Below are positions 43,328 through 52,869 of a stretch of 64,000 bases of DNA, piece by piece. The notes under the pieces were generated by a model. It ran no database searches and was not told the origin of the DNA. It worked only from the letters and a program-made list of their open reading frames with translations. How positions within the stretch are numbered: the stretch's first letter is position 1; each line of letters begins with the position of its first letter. A program made the position numbers and the translations under genes. The DNA comes from Desulforamulus reducens MI-1 (lineage in GTDB: Bacteria; Bacillota; Desulfotomaculia; Desulfotomaculales; Desulfotomaculaceae), in contig NC_009253.1 in assembly GCF_000016165.1 (NCBI RefSeq), forward strand, positions 2,390,332 through 2,454,331, in the 5' to 3' direction.

Positions 43328-44344
43328 TTATTTCACCATTTGTGCAGTATCTTTAAGGCTTGCCGGTAGTGTAAGGCTCAAGTTTTTCAAAACATTCTCA
43401 TTAACAACTAATTTACTTTCTTTGATTGTTTCGACGGCGATATTATTAATATCTTCACCTTTTAAAACCCTGGCGGCTATTTTACCAGTTTGCATACCCA
43501 GCTTGATATAATCGATACCCTGGGAAGCAAGACAGCCATTTTTTACCTGCTCTTCTTCTGAGCCAAATACAGGAATTTTCTTTGCATTTGCTTTACCTAA
43601 CACCGTTTGAAGATTGGAAACAACAAGGTTATCGGTAAGGTTGGTTATACAATCAACCTTTGCTAAAATGTTATCGGTGGCCATGGGAATATCGGCTTGG
43701 GCCGCAACGCCAACCTTAACGATTTCAAAATTGAATTTTGCCGCAGCAGCTTCATACATAGCAATCTGAGTGGCAGAATTCGGTTCACTGGTGTTGTATA
43801 GAATACCTACTTTTTTCGCCTTTGGCATAAAGGCCCTGATCATTTCCAGTTGTTTTTCAACTGGGATAATATCACTTGTGCCGGTTGAACCTTTGCCGGG
43901 TTTTTCAAGGGAATTGACAAGTTTTGCAGCAACTGGATCAGAAACAGCTGAGAAAATAACTGGTATCTTTTTCTCAGCTGCGGCTGTATAAGCTGTCTGA
44001 GCAGATGGAGTTGCAATTGCACAAATAAGATCATAATTATTACCAACAAAGCTTGTTGCAATGGTGTTTGCTGTTGCTATTTCGCCTTTGGCACTTTTGT
44101 AATCAAAGGTAACGTTTTTCCCTTCTTCAAAACCCTCTGCTTTTAGCCCTTCAATGAAACCCTCACGGCAATTATCTAAAGATGGATGATCTGCTATCTG
44201 CGTTATACCGATTTTATACATTTTCTCCGTGCCACTGGTGGCTTCAGTTGACTCCTTAGAAGTCAAAGAACAGCCGGATAAAATACCAAGAAACAATGTT
44301 GCACAACACAATCCTACCAAGATTCTTACAAATGACTTATTCAT
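43328..44344 (-). CDS. ABC transporter substrate-binding lipoprotein (TrpX-like)
   Basis: A 338-residue lipoprotein with signal peptide and lipobox LSGC near residue 23, followed by an ABC_sub_bind (PF04392) domain (KIGITQIADHPSLDNCREGF, ICAIATPSAQTAYTAA, GSTGTSDIIPV, VGILYNTSEPNS). This family binds aromatic amino acids in TrpX proteins. The Trp-type T-box in the leader supports tryptophan as substrate. ATG 44344 follows GGGGG by 10 nt. Confidence 0.9.
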   Translation of the reverse strand: MNKSFVRILVGLCCATLFLGILSGCSLTSKESTEATSGTEKMYKIGITQIADHPSLDNCREGFIEGLKAEGFEEGKNVTFDYKSAKGEIATANTIATSFVGNNYDLICAIATPSAQTAYTAAAEKKIPVIFSAVSDPVAAKLVNSLEKPGKGSTGTSDIIPVEKQLEMIRAFMPKAKKVGILYNTSEPNSATQIAMYEAAAAKFNFEIVKVGVAAQADIPMATDNILAKVDCITNLTDNLVVSNLQTVLGKANAKKIPVFGSEEEQVKNGCLASQGIDYIKLGMQTGKIAARVLKGEDINNIAVETIKESKLVVNENVLKNLSLTLPASLKDTAQMVK

Positions 44345-44374
44345 TTTTTCTATACCCCCTATTAAATTATAAAA

Positions 44375-44625
44375 TAAAAAACTCTTATCCCTTAGAAAGG
44401 GACAAGAGTAAATTCCTGCGGTACCACCCAAATTGGTCAAAATGACCCACTTTATAATGTACTGACATACATTCTCACTTTGTAACGAGCTGAGATCTCG
44501 TCAAAGCCTACTCTAATAAAATATTTCGGCCTGCCCTCATAAGTCCATTCAGTAAAGTATACTATATCGCAATCACACCATCTGCGACTCTCTGTAAAAG
44601 TAAAACTTTCTTACTATTCTTATTC
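44375..44625 (-). ncRNA. T-box leader, probable tRNA-Trp specificity
   Basis: On the minus strand: AGAGAGTCGC opening the stem I distal part, a specifier region GAA-TGG-AC (TGG at 44547-44545), the T-box GGGTGGTACCGC (44429-44418) that pairs with uncharged tRNA NCCA, and a terminator with ACTCTTGTCCCT/AAGGGATAAGAGT arms and T6 (44375-44410). The TGG specifier predicts induction when tryptophan is short. The T-box itself is certain; the specifier is my reading. Confidence 0.9.
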
Positions 44626-44652
44626 ATCAGTTTGTACTATTAATTTTTATAC

Positions 44653-44681
44653 ATGTTATAATATGCTATTTTGTTTGTCAA
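44653..44681 (-). promoter_or_regulatory. Likely promoter of the T-box operon
   Basis: TTGACA (44681-44676) with an AT-rich TATAAC/TAACAT -10 element 15-17 nt away, about 30-50 nt upstream of the T-box stem I. Confidence 0.6.
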
Positions 44682-44700
44682 GCATTTACATAAAAGTTAT

Positions 44701-45519
44701 CTAGAAAAAAGTTTCTGGTTCTCTTCGGCTAGCAAAATCAACTTCTAATTCATGCTTATGTCTTAAATAATCTTTATCATCATAATACTTTGCTTCAGTT
44801 GGACAATTTTTAATACAAGCACCACATTTAATACAAATTCCGTTTAATTTAGATACATCTTCATAATCAATGGAACCCATTGGACAGAGATTAACACAAA
44901 GTTTACAATCAATACAATTACTATTTGTTTTTGGAGTAACCTTTCTAATGTCAACAGGTGTACCATTTTCATTTTCGGGCTTATAATATTTTCTATAAGG
45001 TTTATTTCCTTTTACAACTACAGTCTGTATATTATCTTGAGTGGTTATTTTCGTATATATCTGCTCGGCAAAATCGCTTACTATGACCATATCTTTTTCA
45101 TCAGGTCTGTTTTTAGCAAGAGTTTTAGAAAATGAGTGTTCTCCTATAAAGGCACCCCCAGCAATGACTTTAAAACCATTTAATTCTAGAATATCCTTTA
45201 ATTCAATTAGAGCATCGTCATAATTTCTGTTTCCATAAACAACTACAGCAATTGCTAGTGCACCGTTACCAGTAATAGTATTTAAATAATTAAGTAATAT
45301 ATTAGGAACTCTTCCTGCATATACAGGAACTCCTATAATGACAACATCTTCTCCTGTAAAAGATACTGGTTCTTTTCTAACTCCAGGTAATGTAAAATCA
45401 ATATTGTTTATAGTTAGTTCACTGGCAATGTTCTCTAAAATCTTCTTTGCTATTCCAGATACTACTTTTTTTGTTGTGCCTGTGGGGCTAAAATACATTG
45501 TATTTATTTTTTTATTCAT
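44701..45519 (-). CDS. EFR1-type flavodoxin-ferredoxin fusion
   Basis: A 272-residue protein. Residues 1-160 are flavodoxin-like with the FMN phosphate loop FSPTGTTKKV at 10-19 and GVPVYAGRVP near 63. Residues 200-250 hold two [4Fe-4S] motifs, CIDCKLCVNLCPMGSI and CIKCGACIKNCPTEA. EFR1 proteins are soluble electron-transfer proteins of anaerobes with unknown partners. ATG 45519 has GGGAGG upstream. No adjacent enzyme suggests its partner. Confidence 0.9.
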   Translation of the reverse strand: MNKKINTMYFSPTGTTKKVVSGIAKKILENIASELTINNIDFTLPGVRKEPVSFTGEDVVIIGVPVYAGRVPNILLNYLNTITGNGALAIAVVVYGNRNYDDALIELKDILELNGFKVIAGGAFIGEHSFSKTLAKNRPDEKDMVIVSDFAEQIYTKITTQDNIQTVVVKGNKPYRKYYKPENENGTPVDIRKVTPKTNSNCIDCKLCVNLCPMGSIDYEDVSKLNGICIKCGACIKNCPTEAKYYDDKDYLRHKHELEVDFASRREPETFF

Positions 45520-45652
45520 ATTAAGACCTCCCGTTTTTACATTTGTTTACTCATTTTTATGATTTCTTTCAAATCTAAAAATAAAAAATGAATACATATC
45601 CTATTAAATGAGCAAATACTTCTCACAGATTTTTATATAAAAAATAAAAGAA

Positions 45653-45695
45653 ACATGGCTTACGGTAACCTCCTCTTCATTACCTTCAGCCATGT
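45653..45695 (-). terminator. Terminator-like hairpin with inner stem
   Basis: Outer arms ACATGGCT and AGCCATGT enclose an inner GGTAA/TTACC stem; TTCTTTTATTTTTT follows in the minus direction. It is 250 nt past the GNAT gene and 130 nt before the EFR1 gene, so it could end the former or regulate the latter. Confidence 0.65.
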
Positions 45696-45946
45696 CTATG
45701 TCGTTATATTTTTTATTTTCTAACTTCTCCTAATATGGAAGAACACACACATCTTTATAATCACTATTTTATTCCAATTTGTTTCTGCTAATGATTTTTT
45801 GTTTGAAATTATACCATATTATACCCCAAAATCCAAGAACTGTGCGTCTTTCTTGTTATATATTTAATCCTTTTGCCTTCATGATCTTTAAAGAATCCCC
45901 AGTAAGTAGGGTCCCACTCAATAGAACCGTCCCTGACTGATGATAG
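45696..45946. other. Spacer between EFR1 and GNAT genes
   Basis: AT-rich and without a supported gene. The part 45909-45935 holds AGGGACGGTTCTATTG on the minus strand, a sequence type often seen in REP-like repeats next to Y1 transposases in Firmicutes; no transposase is present. Confidence 0.4.
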
Positions 45947-46834
45947 CTAGTCAAAGGCAAAACCCAGATAACCTAAATTTTCAGGTGTTAACTCTAGATT
46001 AATTTTTCTATGCACTTTGGCCATGGCAAATGGCCTGATGGAGCCTCCCAAATGCCCACCTAGATATGCAGGTGTACGCACTATATATTCCTTTGCGTCC
46101 AGTTGTTGTACAATCAGTTTAATACCCTCGTTTAAAAGTTCCTCCGGTAGTAAGATTTCTTTAATCAATACCTTTTCTAAGGATAGTCTTTCAATGGCTG
46201 CACAACCCTGTATTTTTTCAAAATCAATACCATAGATGTCTGCTCCAGATTGCCTAGACAGCTTTTTTTGGTAGTTAATGTCCTCATCCTCATAGGCAAT
46301 ATAAAACCTGTCACTAAGCTGCTTATTTCTTCGAAGATTATATTCTTCGGCAACAATGGGTGATATTGTTCCCTTATGGGTCTGGCTAATTGGCAAGGTG
46401 TCTATTTTATGGCGGTTCAACGAAGTCTCTCTGATATAGAAACCTTTTTCATAGCCTCTTTTGTAATAATAGCTAAAAAGCTGCTCCTCTGCAGGAACTA
46501 GAACAGAGAGATTTTTATTGTTTGCCTTAAGATATTCATCACTATAATTCATTAAGTGGGTGGCAAAACCCCTGTTCTGTTTTTGGGGATGTGTGGCAAT
46601 GGCATAGAGCATGGCAGCATGAAAAATTTGGTTATCAGGGGTCACCAGTTTGACAGGTATCATGGTAAGCATGGCAGAAATGTCCCCATTGTAAAGCAAT
46701 AAGAGGGTTTCATGTTCTTTGTACCTATTGGCATAGTAGAAGTCTATATAACTGTCCTGATCTCCAAAGCAAAGCTTCCATATTTCTTTTTGGTAAACTA
46801 TCTCGCCTTTTTGTGCAAGTCGAACTTCAAACAT
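45947..46834 (-). CDS. GNAT-family N-acetyltransferase
   Basis: A 295-residue protein. The N-terminal GNAT fold has YAIATHPQKQNRGFATHLMNY split as AIATHPQKQNRG and FATHLMNYSDEYL, the acetyl-CoA loop (R/Q-x-x-G-x-A). A C-terminal domain (about 150-295) without clear motif follows, as in Eis-like and sterol-carrier-like fusions. ATG 46834 follows AAGGGG by 7 nt. It is 45 nt downstream of the DUF2156 gene and likely co-transcribed. The acceptor is unknown. Confidence 0.8.
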   Translation of the reverse strand: MFEVRLAQKGEIVYQKEIWKLCFGDQDSYIDFYYANRYKEHETLLLLYNGDISAMLTMIPVKLVTPDNQIFHAAMLYAIATHPQKQNRGFATHLMNYSDEYLKANNKNLSVLVPAEEQLFSYYYKRGYEKGFYIRETSLNRHKIDTLPISQTHKGTISPIVAEEYNLRRNKQLSDRFYIAYEDEDINYQKKLSRQSGADIYGIDFEKIQGCAAIERLSLEKVLIKEILLPEELLNEGIKLIVQQLDAKEYIVRTPAYLGGHLGGSIRPFAMAKVHRKINLELTPENLGYLGFAFD

Positions 46835-46878
46835 TTTGCAACCCCTTGCCAAGTACCAGTTATTTTGATCATAATCTT

Positions 46879-47784
46879 TTAAACAATAATATATTTTGCC
46901 ATGAATTTTTCTTCCATTCTATATGGGTAGTAGGATAATTTGGCCTTTCTCAATCCTTCGTAGCCCATGTCCTCCTCACGATTGACAAACATCAGTTGGG
47001 GATATTTTTCTTGTATAAAAGCCGCGAATTCACGGTTAATCATTTGATAAGCTCCCTGTATCTTGCTAAAGGCTTTTTCAATGTGAATAACATAGGTATT
47101 AGAATTTAGTTTTTCTCCCATGGTGTAAGCAATCACTCTGCCATTTAATCGAATGAGTCCACCCTCTAAACCAAGCTCGTTAAAGTTATTAAAGCATCGA
47201 CAAACAGCACAGTTTTCATCAGCAAGCTGTTTATCTTCATGACATCCATTTTCCTTACACCATATTACATTCATTTCCCAGCACTCAGCTAGATTATCAG
47301 ATGATATTTGTTCAAAACTCCAGACATGCTTTTCCTTAAATCGATTGATATGGTTGCGTTTGGAGTGAAGCTTATTCCCCGACAGGGTAACTAGCTTGTC
47401 TAGAAGATAAACATAATCGAAGCTGTCACGCATCTCTTTATATTCAAAGCTCTCCGGAAACAAACTATTAAGCACGATTATATTTTCTGGAGATACTCCT
47501 AACATTATAAATTTATGCCCACAGTCTGCTGCATCTTGTTTCATAGTCTCTATTACAGACTTAGGATCACCTTTACCCGCGGGATAGAAGTAATACTGTT
47601 CACCATTTTGCAACCTTCCTTTAACAACAAGATAATCACTTACCCTTGCCACACGATAATGATAGATTTCGGACCAGGCAAATATATTGGTAAAATTTTG
47701 ATGACTACTACTCATTTCCCCTAAGGTAATAAGCGGTCCCATCCATTGTTTGTCAGCCAATTCAACTTTTTTGAAATTAATCAC
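46879..47784 (-). CDS. DUF2156 protein (phosphatidylglycerol lysyltransferase C-domain-like)
   Basis: A 301-residue soluble double-GNAT (FemAB/MprF-like) protein. Typical parts are FTNIFAWSEIY near 31, KLHSKRNHINRF near 137 and HIEKAFSKIQGAYQMINREF near 240. Related domains move aminoacyl groups from tRNA to lipids or peptides, but the MprF membrane part is missing. GTG 47784 follows GGAG by 9 nt. Pairing with a GNAT gene downstream suggests two steps of one modification (inference). Confidence 0.85.
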   Translation of the reverse strand: MINFKKVELADKQWMGPLITLGEMSSSHQNFTNIFAWSEIYHYRVARVSDYLVVKGRLQNGEQYYFYPAGKGDPKSVIETMKQDAADCGHKFIMLGVSPENIIVLNSLFPESFEYKEMRDSFDYVYLLDKLVTLSGNKLHSKRNHINRFKEKHVWSFEQISSDNLAECWEMNVIWCKENGCHEDKQLADENCAVCRCFNNFNELGLEGGLIRLNGRVIAYTMGEKLNSNTYVIHIEKAFSKIQGAYQMINREFAAFIQEKYPQLMFVNREEDMGYEGLRKAKLSYYPYRMEEKFMAKYIIV

Positions 47785-47988
47785 TTATGCTTTCTCCACT
47801 TCTAAGTTTCGTATTTCTTCTTCTAGTTTGATTAAATATTATTTGTCATTTCTCTGTTAATATTTTCCAAGGCATTCTTGGTACCGCCCTTATGGATATT
47901 ATTATCTCAAATAACAATAAAAACACTTTTTTAAAAAATAGAAAAGACCCTCGCTTAGGAAGATCTGACCTTCTATCAACATCACCTT
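47785..47988. other. Spacer with possible gene remnant
   Basis: The minus strand just upstream of the DUF2156 start encodes short pieces (HKGGTKNALENINREMT and, after a shift, LEEEIRNLEVEKA) that could be the end of a decayed gene. I do not recognise it. No terminator with a T-run is obvious after the ArsC-like gene. Confidence 0.3.
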
Positions 47989-48327
47989 TTATTCCCAAAT
48001 TCCCCATATTTCGGGCTCATAGCCCACCGTGGCTTTTTTACCATTACGCACAATAGGCGTTTTATAAAGGCCTGGATTGTTTAGCAGTAGCTCTTCCCTA
48101 ACACTGGAACCAATGATACGATCCATACAAAGCTTCTTGTAATCCTTAGATTGAGTATCTATTAAGTTATTTAATCCTATCGCAGCCGCAACACTTTTCA
48201 ACTCTCCTTGGCTTAACCCCTTTATGCTCAGATCAATAAATTGATACTTTATCCTTCTTTCTTTAAAATAGCGTTCAGCTTTTTTAGTATTAAAACATTT
48301 CTTTATACCAAAGATTTGAATATTCAC
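47989..48327 (-). CDS. ArsC/YffB-family thioredoxin-fold protein
   Basis: A 112-residue protein with FGIKKCFNTKKAERYFKER (active-site-like Cys11 followed by the KKA stretch) and the C-terminal TPIVRNGKKATVGYEPE. Length and layout fit the ArsC-like (YffB/Spx-type) family, whose members act as reductases or as RNA-polymerase-binding regulators. Arsenate reduction is not implied, as no ars genes are near. GTG 48327 follows GGAG by 8 nt. Confidence 0.85.
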   Translation of the reverse strand: MNIQIFGIKKCFNTKKAERYFKERRIKYQFIDLSIKGLSQGELKSVAAAIGLNNLIDTQSKDYKKLCMDRIIGSSVREELLLNNPGLYKTPIVRNGKKATVGYEPEIWGIWE

Positions 48328-48415
48328 TTATAAATCTCCTAAATTCCTTTTTCCTTACTTAAATATATCATACTTGTTGTTAGAAATAAAATATGGAATA
48401 CTAACATATGCACTG

Positions 48416-48442
48416 AACCCCTAACCATTGGGTCAGGGGTTT
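48416..48442 (-). terminator. Hairpin after carB
   Basis: AACCCCT and AGGGGTT arms with partial inner pairing, about 100 nt past the carB stop. No strong T-tail. Confidence 0.5.
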
Positions 48443-48543
48443 CCAGTACCATGCCTATGCAGTTTATTCTAACACCTTGAACTATCGCAAATCAACCTAA
48501 ATTAAACATGCATCACCATTTGGACCTATTCAGCCAGAAGATA

Positions 48544-51500
48544 CTAGCCTGGGATATTTAGTGTAGTAATATCTGAGTGATATTCTTGTAAGGATTTTTT
48601 CTTAGACTCTGACAAACTATTTTCTATATAGGCTGCAATACCCTTTGCACTTGCCAAGGCTGCAGTCATGGTGGTGATATATGGAACCTTATGCTTGATG
48701 GCTATTTTACGGATATAGGAATCATCAAGTTCACTGAGTTTAGTCCGTGGTGTGTTGATTATAAGATTTATTTCCTTATTTGCAATGCTATCTGCTATAT
48801 TGGGACGTCCTTCAAAGACCTTTTTAATCTTCTCACAGTCGACTCCATTTATCTCAAGGAATTTGCAGGTTCCTTCTGTTGCTCTGATTTTAAAGCCGAT
48901 TTTTGAAAATTCCCTTGCTGCCTCAAGAACATCAGATTTATCATTATCGTTTACGCTAATAAGCACAGTTCCCGAGGTAGGCAGTGACACCTGTGTTGCT
49001 TCCTGAGCCTTATAGTATGCAAGCTCGAAAGAATCTGCCATTCCCAATACTTCTCCAGTGGAGCGCATTTCCGGACCTAAAACCGGGTCCACCTCAGGGA
49101 ACATATTAAAGGGTAGAACTGCTTCTTTCACCCCATAATGGGGGATTTTTTTATTAATAAGGCTACCCATGGGGTATTTTTTTCCGGCGTAGTCAGCCAT
49201 GATTATTTCTGTTGCTATGCGAGCCATGGGGATATTGCATACCTTTGAGACAAGAGGAACCGTTCTGGATGCTCTTGGATTGGCTTCCAACACATAAACC
49301 CTGTCGTCGGCTATTGCATACTGCATATTCATAAGGCCGACAACCTGCATTTCTTTAGCAATCTTCTTGGTATAATCCACAATGGTGTTAAGGTGTTCCT
49401 CTGATATACTTACGGGTGGAATTACACAGGCTGAATCTCCTGAGTGAACACCAGCATATTCAATATGCTCCATGACTGTCGGAACAAAGGCATCTTTCCC
49501 ATCGGAAATTGCGTCCGCCTCTGCTTCAATGGCATGTCCCAGGAACCTATCTACAAGAATTGGTCTTTCAGGAGTAACTCCTACTGCAGCTGCCATATAC
49601 CTGCGGAGCATATCCTCATCATGTACGATTTCCATACCCCGGCCACCCAAAACATAGGACGGACGAACCATTAATGGATAACCAATTTTCTTAGAGATGT
49701 CAATGGCTTCCTCGATATTGACTGCCATACCTGACTCCGGCATGGGAATACCCAGCTTCTGCATCATGCTGTTGAACCTATCACGGTCCTCCGCCAAGTC
49801 AATGGTTTCTTGGGAAGTTCCAAGGATTTTTACACCGGCCTGTTCGAGTTCCCTTGCAATATTGAGGGGAGTCTGACCACCAAACTGAACGATTACACCC
49901 AGTGGCTTTTCCTTCTGATAAATGCTTAAAACATCTTCCACTGTAAGTGGTTCAAAGTACAGCTTATCAGATGTATCATAGTCAGTGGAAACAGTTTCCG
50001 GATTGCAGTTAACCATAACTGTTTCATAGCCTAGCTCTTTTAGAGCAAAGGCTGTATGAACACAGCAGTAGTCAAACTCAATTCCCTGACCAATTCTGTT
50101 AGGACCTCCTCCAAGAATCATCACCTTTGGCTTGTCGCTTACTGAAGTTTTATCTGGAGCGTTGTAGGTTGAAAAATAGTAGGATGCATTTTCAACCCCG
50201 CTTACAGGAACTGCTTCCCAGCCCTCTACAATACCCAAACCAGCTCTTGCCTTACGGATTTCTGCTTCAGCTAAGTTTAAAAGCATTGCTAAATAACGGT
50301 CAGCAAAACCATCTTTTTTAGCCTTTATTAACAGATCATTCGGAACTTTACCACCCTTATACTTTAGTATTTCCTCTTCCAGAAGAACAAGCTCTTTCAT
50401 TTGCTCAATAAAATATGGTTTAATATGGGTCATCTTATATAGCTGATCCACTGGAGCACCCTTACGCAGGGCCTCATACATGATAAACTGGCGCTCACTG
50501 GTGGGTTCAGTAAGCATGGAGAGCAATTCATCAAGGGAATACTGGTTAAAATTCTTAGCGAAACCCAAGCCGTAACGATTGATTTCCAGCGAACGAATGG
50601 CCTTTTGTAAAGCTTCCTTATAGTTTTTACCAATGCTCATAACCTCGCCAACTGCACGCATCTGAGTCCCTAGTTTGTCCTGGGCACCAGGGAACTTTTC
50701 AAAGGCCCAGCGGGCAAATTTAATAACCACATAATCTCCTGAAGGAGTGTATTTTTCTAGACTTCCATCCCTCCAGTAAGGAATTTCATCAAGTGTAAGA
50801 CCAGCCGCAAGTAGGGCAGATACATAAGCGATCGGGAAGCCAGTAGCCTTGGAAGCCAGTGCCGAGGAACGGGAAGTACGTGGGTTTATTTCGATAATGA
50901 CAACCCTGCCTGTTTTAGGATCATGGGCGAACTGAACATTGGTGCCCCCAATAACCTCTATGGCTTCCACAACTGCATAGGAGTACTTTTGTAATCGCTG
51001 CTGCAGTTCCTGGCTGATGGTAAGCATAGGGGCAGCACAGAAGGAGTCACCGGTATGTACCCCCACTGCATCAATATTTTCGATAAAACAAACAGTAATC
51101 ATCTGGTTTTTACTGTCTCTTACAACCTCAAGCTCAAGTTCCTCCCAACCGAGTACGGATTCTTCAACTAGAATTTGTCCTACCATGCTGGAAGCGATAC
51201 CGCGATTAGCAATGGTCCTAAGCTCTTCGACATTATAGACAAGACCCCCTCCGGTACCACCCATAGTATAGGCGGGTCTGATAACAACCGGATAGCCAAG
51301 CTCTTGGGCTATTTTTTCAGCCTCCTCAACACTATAGGCTGCTTGGCTACGAGGCATTTCGATACCAAGTCTACTCATGGTTTCTTTAAAGGCAATACGG
51401 TCCTCGCCACGTTCTATGGCGTCTATCTGAACACCAATAACTTTAACTCCATATTGATTTAAGATACCACTTTGGTTAAGCTCTGAGCAAAGGTTAAGGG

Positions 51501-51783
51501 CTGTCTGTCCACCTAAATTTGGCAGAACAGCATCCGGTCTTTCCTTTACGATGATTTCGGTAAGACTTTTGACGTTTAGAGGCTCCACGTAGGTTGCATC
51601 TGCAATTCCTGGGTCAGTCATAATTGTAGCTGGATTGGAATTAACCAAAACGATCTGATAACCTAGATTTCTTAGGGCCTTGCAGGCTTGCGTTCCAGAA
51701 TAGTCAAATTCACAGGCCTGACCAATAATAATAGGACCGGACCCAATAATGAGAATCTTGTTTATGTCTGTTCTTTTCGGCAT
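48544..51783 (-). CDS. carB: Carbamoyl-phosphate synthase large subunit
   Basis: A 1079-residue, full-length large subunit making carbamoyl phosphate for arginine and pyrimidines. The two ATP-grasp halves are recognisable: ILIIGSGPIIIGQACEFDYS at the start and MILGGGPNRIGQGIEFDYC near 555. Each has its ATP site (VIRPAYTMGGTGGG, MVRPSYVLGGRGMEIV). The allosteric domain follows from about 935. ATG 51783 has AAGGAGAG upstream. The glutaminase subunit carA is not adjacent, which is unusual; it must lie elsewhere, or a shared one is used. The leader holds an ArgR-like palindrome. Confidence 0.97.
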   Translation of the reverse strand: MPKRTDINKILIIGSGPIIIGQACEFDYSGTQACKALRNLGYQIVLVNSNPATIMTDPGIADATYVEPLNVKSLTEIIVKERPDAVLPNLGGQTALNLCSELNQSGILNQYGVKVIGVQIDAIERGEDRIAFKETMSRLGIEMPRSQAAYSVEEAEKIAQELGYPVVIRPAYTMGGTGGGLVYNVEELRTIANRGIASSMVGQILVEESVLGWEELELEVVRDSKNQMITVCFIENIDAVGVHTGDSFCAAPMLTISQELQQRLQKYSYAVVEAIEVIGGTNVQFAHDPKTGRVVIIEINPRTSRSSALASKATGFPIAYVSALLAAGLTLDEIPYWRDGSLEKYTPSGDYVVIKFARWAFEKFPGAQDKLGTQMRAVGEVMSIGKNYKEALQKAIRSLEINRYGLGFAKNFNQYSLDELLSMLTEPTSERQFIMYEALRKGAPVDQLYKMTHIKPYFIEQMKELVLLEEEILKYKGGKVPNDLLIKAKKDGFADRYLAMLLNLAEAEIRKARAGLGIVEGWEAVPVSGVENASYYFSTYNAPDKTSVSDKPKVMILGGGPNRIGQGIEFDYCCVHTAFALKELGYETVMVNCNPETVSTDYDTSDKLYFEPLTVEDVLSIYQKEKPLGVIVQFGGQTPLNIARELEQAGVKILGTSQETIDLAEDRDRFNSMMQKLGIPMPESGMAVNIEEAIDISKKIGYPLMVRPSYVLGGRGMEIVHDEDMLRRYMAAAVGVTPERPILVDRFLGHAIEAEADAISDGKDAFVPTVMEHIEYAGVHSGDSACVIPPVSISEEHLNTIVDYTKKIAKEMQVVGLMNMQYAIADDRVYVLEANPRASRTVPLVSKVCNIPMARIATEIIMADYAGKKYPMGSLINKKIPHYGVKEAVLPFNMFPEVDPVLGPEMRSTGEVLGMADSFELAYYKAQEATQVSLPTSGTVLISVNDNDKSDVLEAAREFSKIGFKIRATEGTCKFLEINGVDCEKIKKVFEGRPNIADSIANKEINLIINTPRTKLSELDDSYIRKIAIKHKVPYITTMTAALASAKGIAAYIENSLSESKKKSLQEYHSDITTLNIPG

Positions 51784-51827
51784 AGTATACTCTCCTTTAC
51801 TACATTGAATAAGAAGTATTAAATTTA

Positions 51828-51841
51828 TGTATTTTTATACA
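51828..51841 (-). promoter_or_regulatory. Possible ArgR box upstream of carB
   Basis: TGTATAAAAATACA, a perfect 5-4-5 palindrome 45 nt before the carB start. Firmicutes ARG boxes read like TGAAT-W4-ATTCA, so this site differs symmetrically at one position per arm. Assignment is tentative. Confidence 0.35.
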
Positions 51842-52003
51842 TTTTCATGATTAAATATAATATAAATTTTATCATATTGTTTAGAATGTACAAGAGCTGA
51901 TTTACAAATAACAACTGCAAACAAAAAGTTTTTTGTTACATCCAGTATCTCTCAAACGGGACAGTCTTCCATGAAAAGCATAAAAATGGTTTTGTCGAAC
52001 AAC

Positions 52004-52036
52004 AAAAAAAAGAATGGCCTATACCATTCCTTTTTC
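52004..52036 (-). terminator. Terminator of the lysine transporter operon
   Basis: AAAAAGAATGG and CCATTCCTTTTT arms around a 6-nt loop with an eight-T tail in the minus direction; 74 nt past the last stop. Confidence 0.9.
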
Positions 52037-52109
52037 TTTCAAATATTTGAAAATAACTGTTAAGCACTTAGCAGTTTCCAGCCCTGAGTAATGTACAAAT
52101 ACAAATACA

Positions 52110-52850
52110 TTACATCTGATTCAAGGTACGTTTTAAGAATTCCCTTGTTCGTTCTTGTGAAGGATTATTGAAGATTTGCTGTGGACTTCCTTCTTCTGCA
52201 ATAACTCCTTTATCCATAAATACCACACGGTCAGATACTTCTTTGGCAAACCCCATTTCATGAGTTACGATTAACATGGTAAGACCAGTTTCAGCAAGTT
52301 CCTTCATAACCTTGAGAACTTCTCCTACCATCTCCGGGTCAAGGGCTGATGTTGGTTCATCAAACAACATCACATCTGGTTCCATAGAAAGTGCTCTTGC
52401 AATAGCTACACGTTGTTTTTGACCACCTGATAACTGTTTAGGTTTTGCGTTAACAAACTTATCCATTTCAACAACTTTTAAATACTTCATAGCTACCTTT
52501 TCGGCTTCTTCTCTGGAACGTTTTAGTACTTTTATTTGTCCTACGACACAGTTGTTTAACACATTGTGATTATTAAACAAGTTAAATTGCTGGAATACCA
52601 TACCTAACTTTGTACGGTAGGCATAGATATCATGCTTATCATCTAATATATTTTCTCCATTATAAATAATCTGACCACCACTTGGTTTTTCTAAAAGATT
52701 AACACAACGAAGAAGAGTTGATTTGCCAGATCCCGATGAACCGATGATACAGACAACTTCTCCTTTATTAACCGAAAAATTAATGTCTTTTAATACTTCA
52801 TGGGTTCCAAAGGATTTGCTTAAATGCTGAATATCAATTACTTTTTCCAT
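52110..52850 (-). CDS. Lysine-type polar amino acid ABC transporter ATPase
   Basis: A 246-residue GlnQ/HisP-type ATPase with Walker [10 protein letters not shown] near 37, Q-loop [10 protein letters not shown], signature LSGGQKQR and Walker [15 protein letters not shown]. It forms the importer with 52870-53637 and 53705-54544. It is the last gene, 19 nt after the permease. Lysine as substrate is inferred from the riboswitch. Confidence 0.95.
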   Translation of the reverse strand: MEKVIDIQHLSKSFGTHEVLKDINFSVNKGEVVCIIGSSGSGKSTLLRCVNLLEKPSGGQIIYNGENILDDKHDIYAYRTKLGMVFQQFNLFNNHNVLNNCVVGQIKVLKRSREEAEKVAMKYLKVVEMDKFVNAKPKQLSGGQKQRVAIARALSMEPDVMLFDEPTSALDPEMVGEVLKVMKELAETGLTMLIVTHEMGFAKEVSDRVVFMDKGVIAEEGSPQQIFNNPSQERTREFLKRTLNQM

Positions 52851-52869
52851 ATTTTCTCTCCTCCTTCGT

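Noticed and set aside
45653-45695. Possible riboswitch before the EFR1 gene
   Set aside because: Only a simple two-part hairpin with a T-tail; no match to any aptamer consensus known to me, so left as terminator-like.
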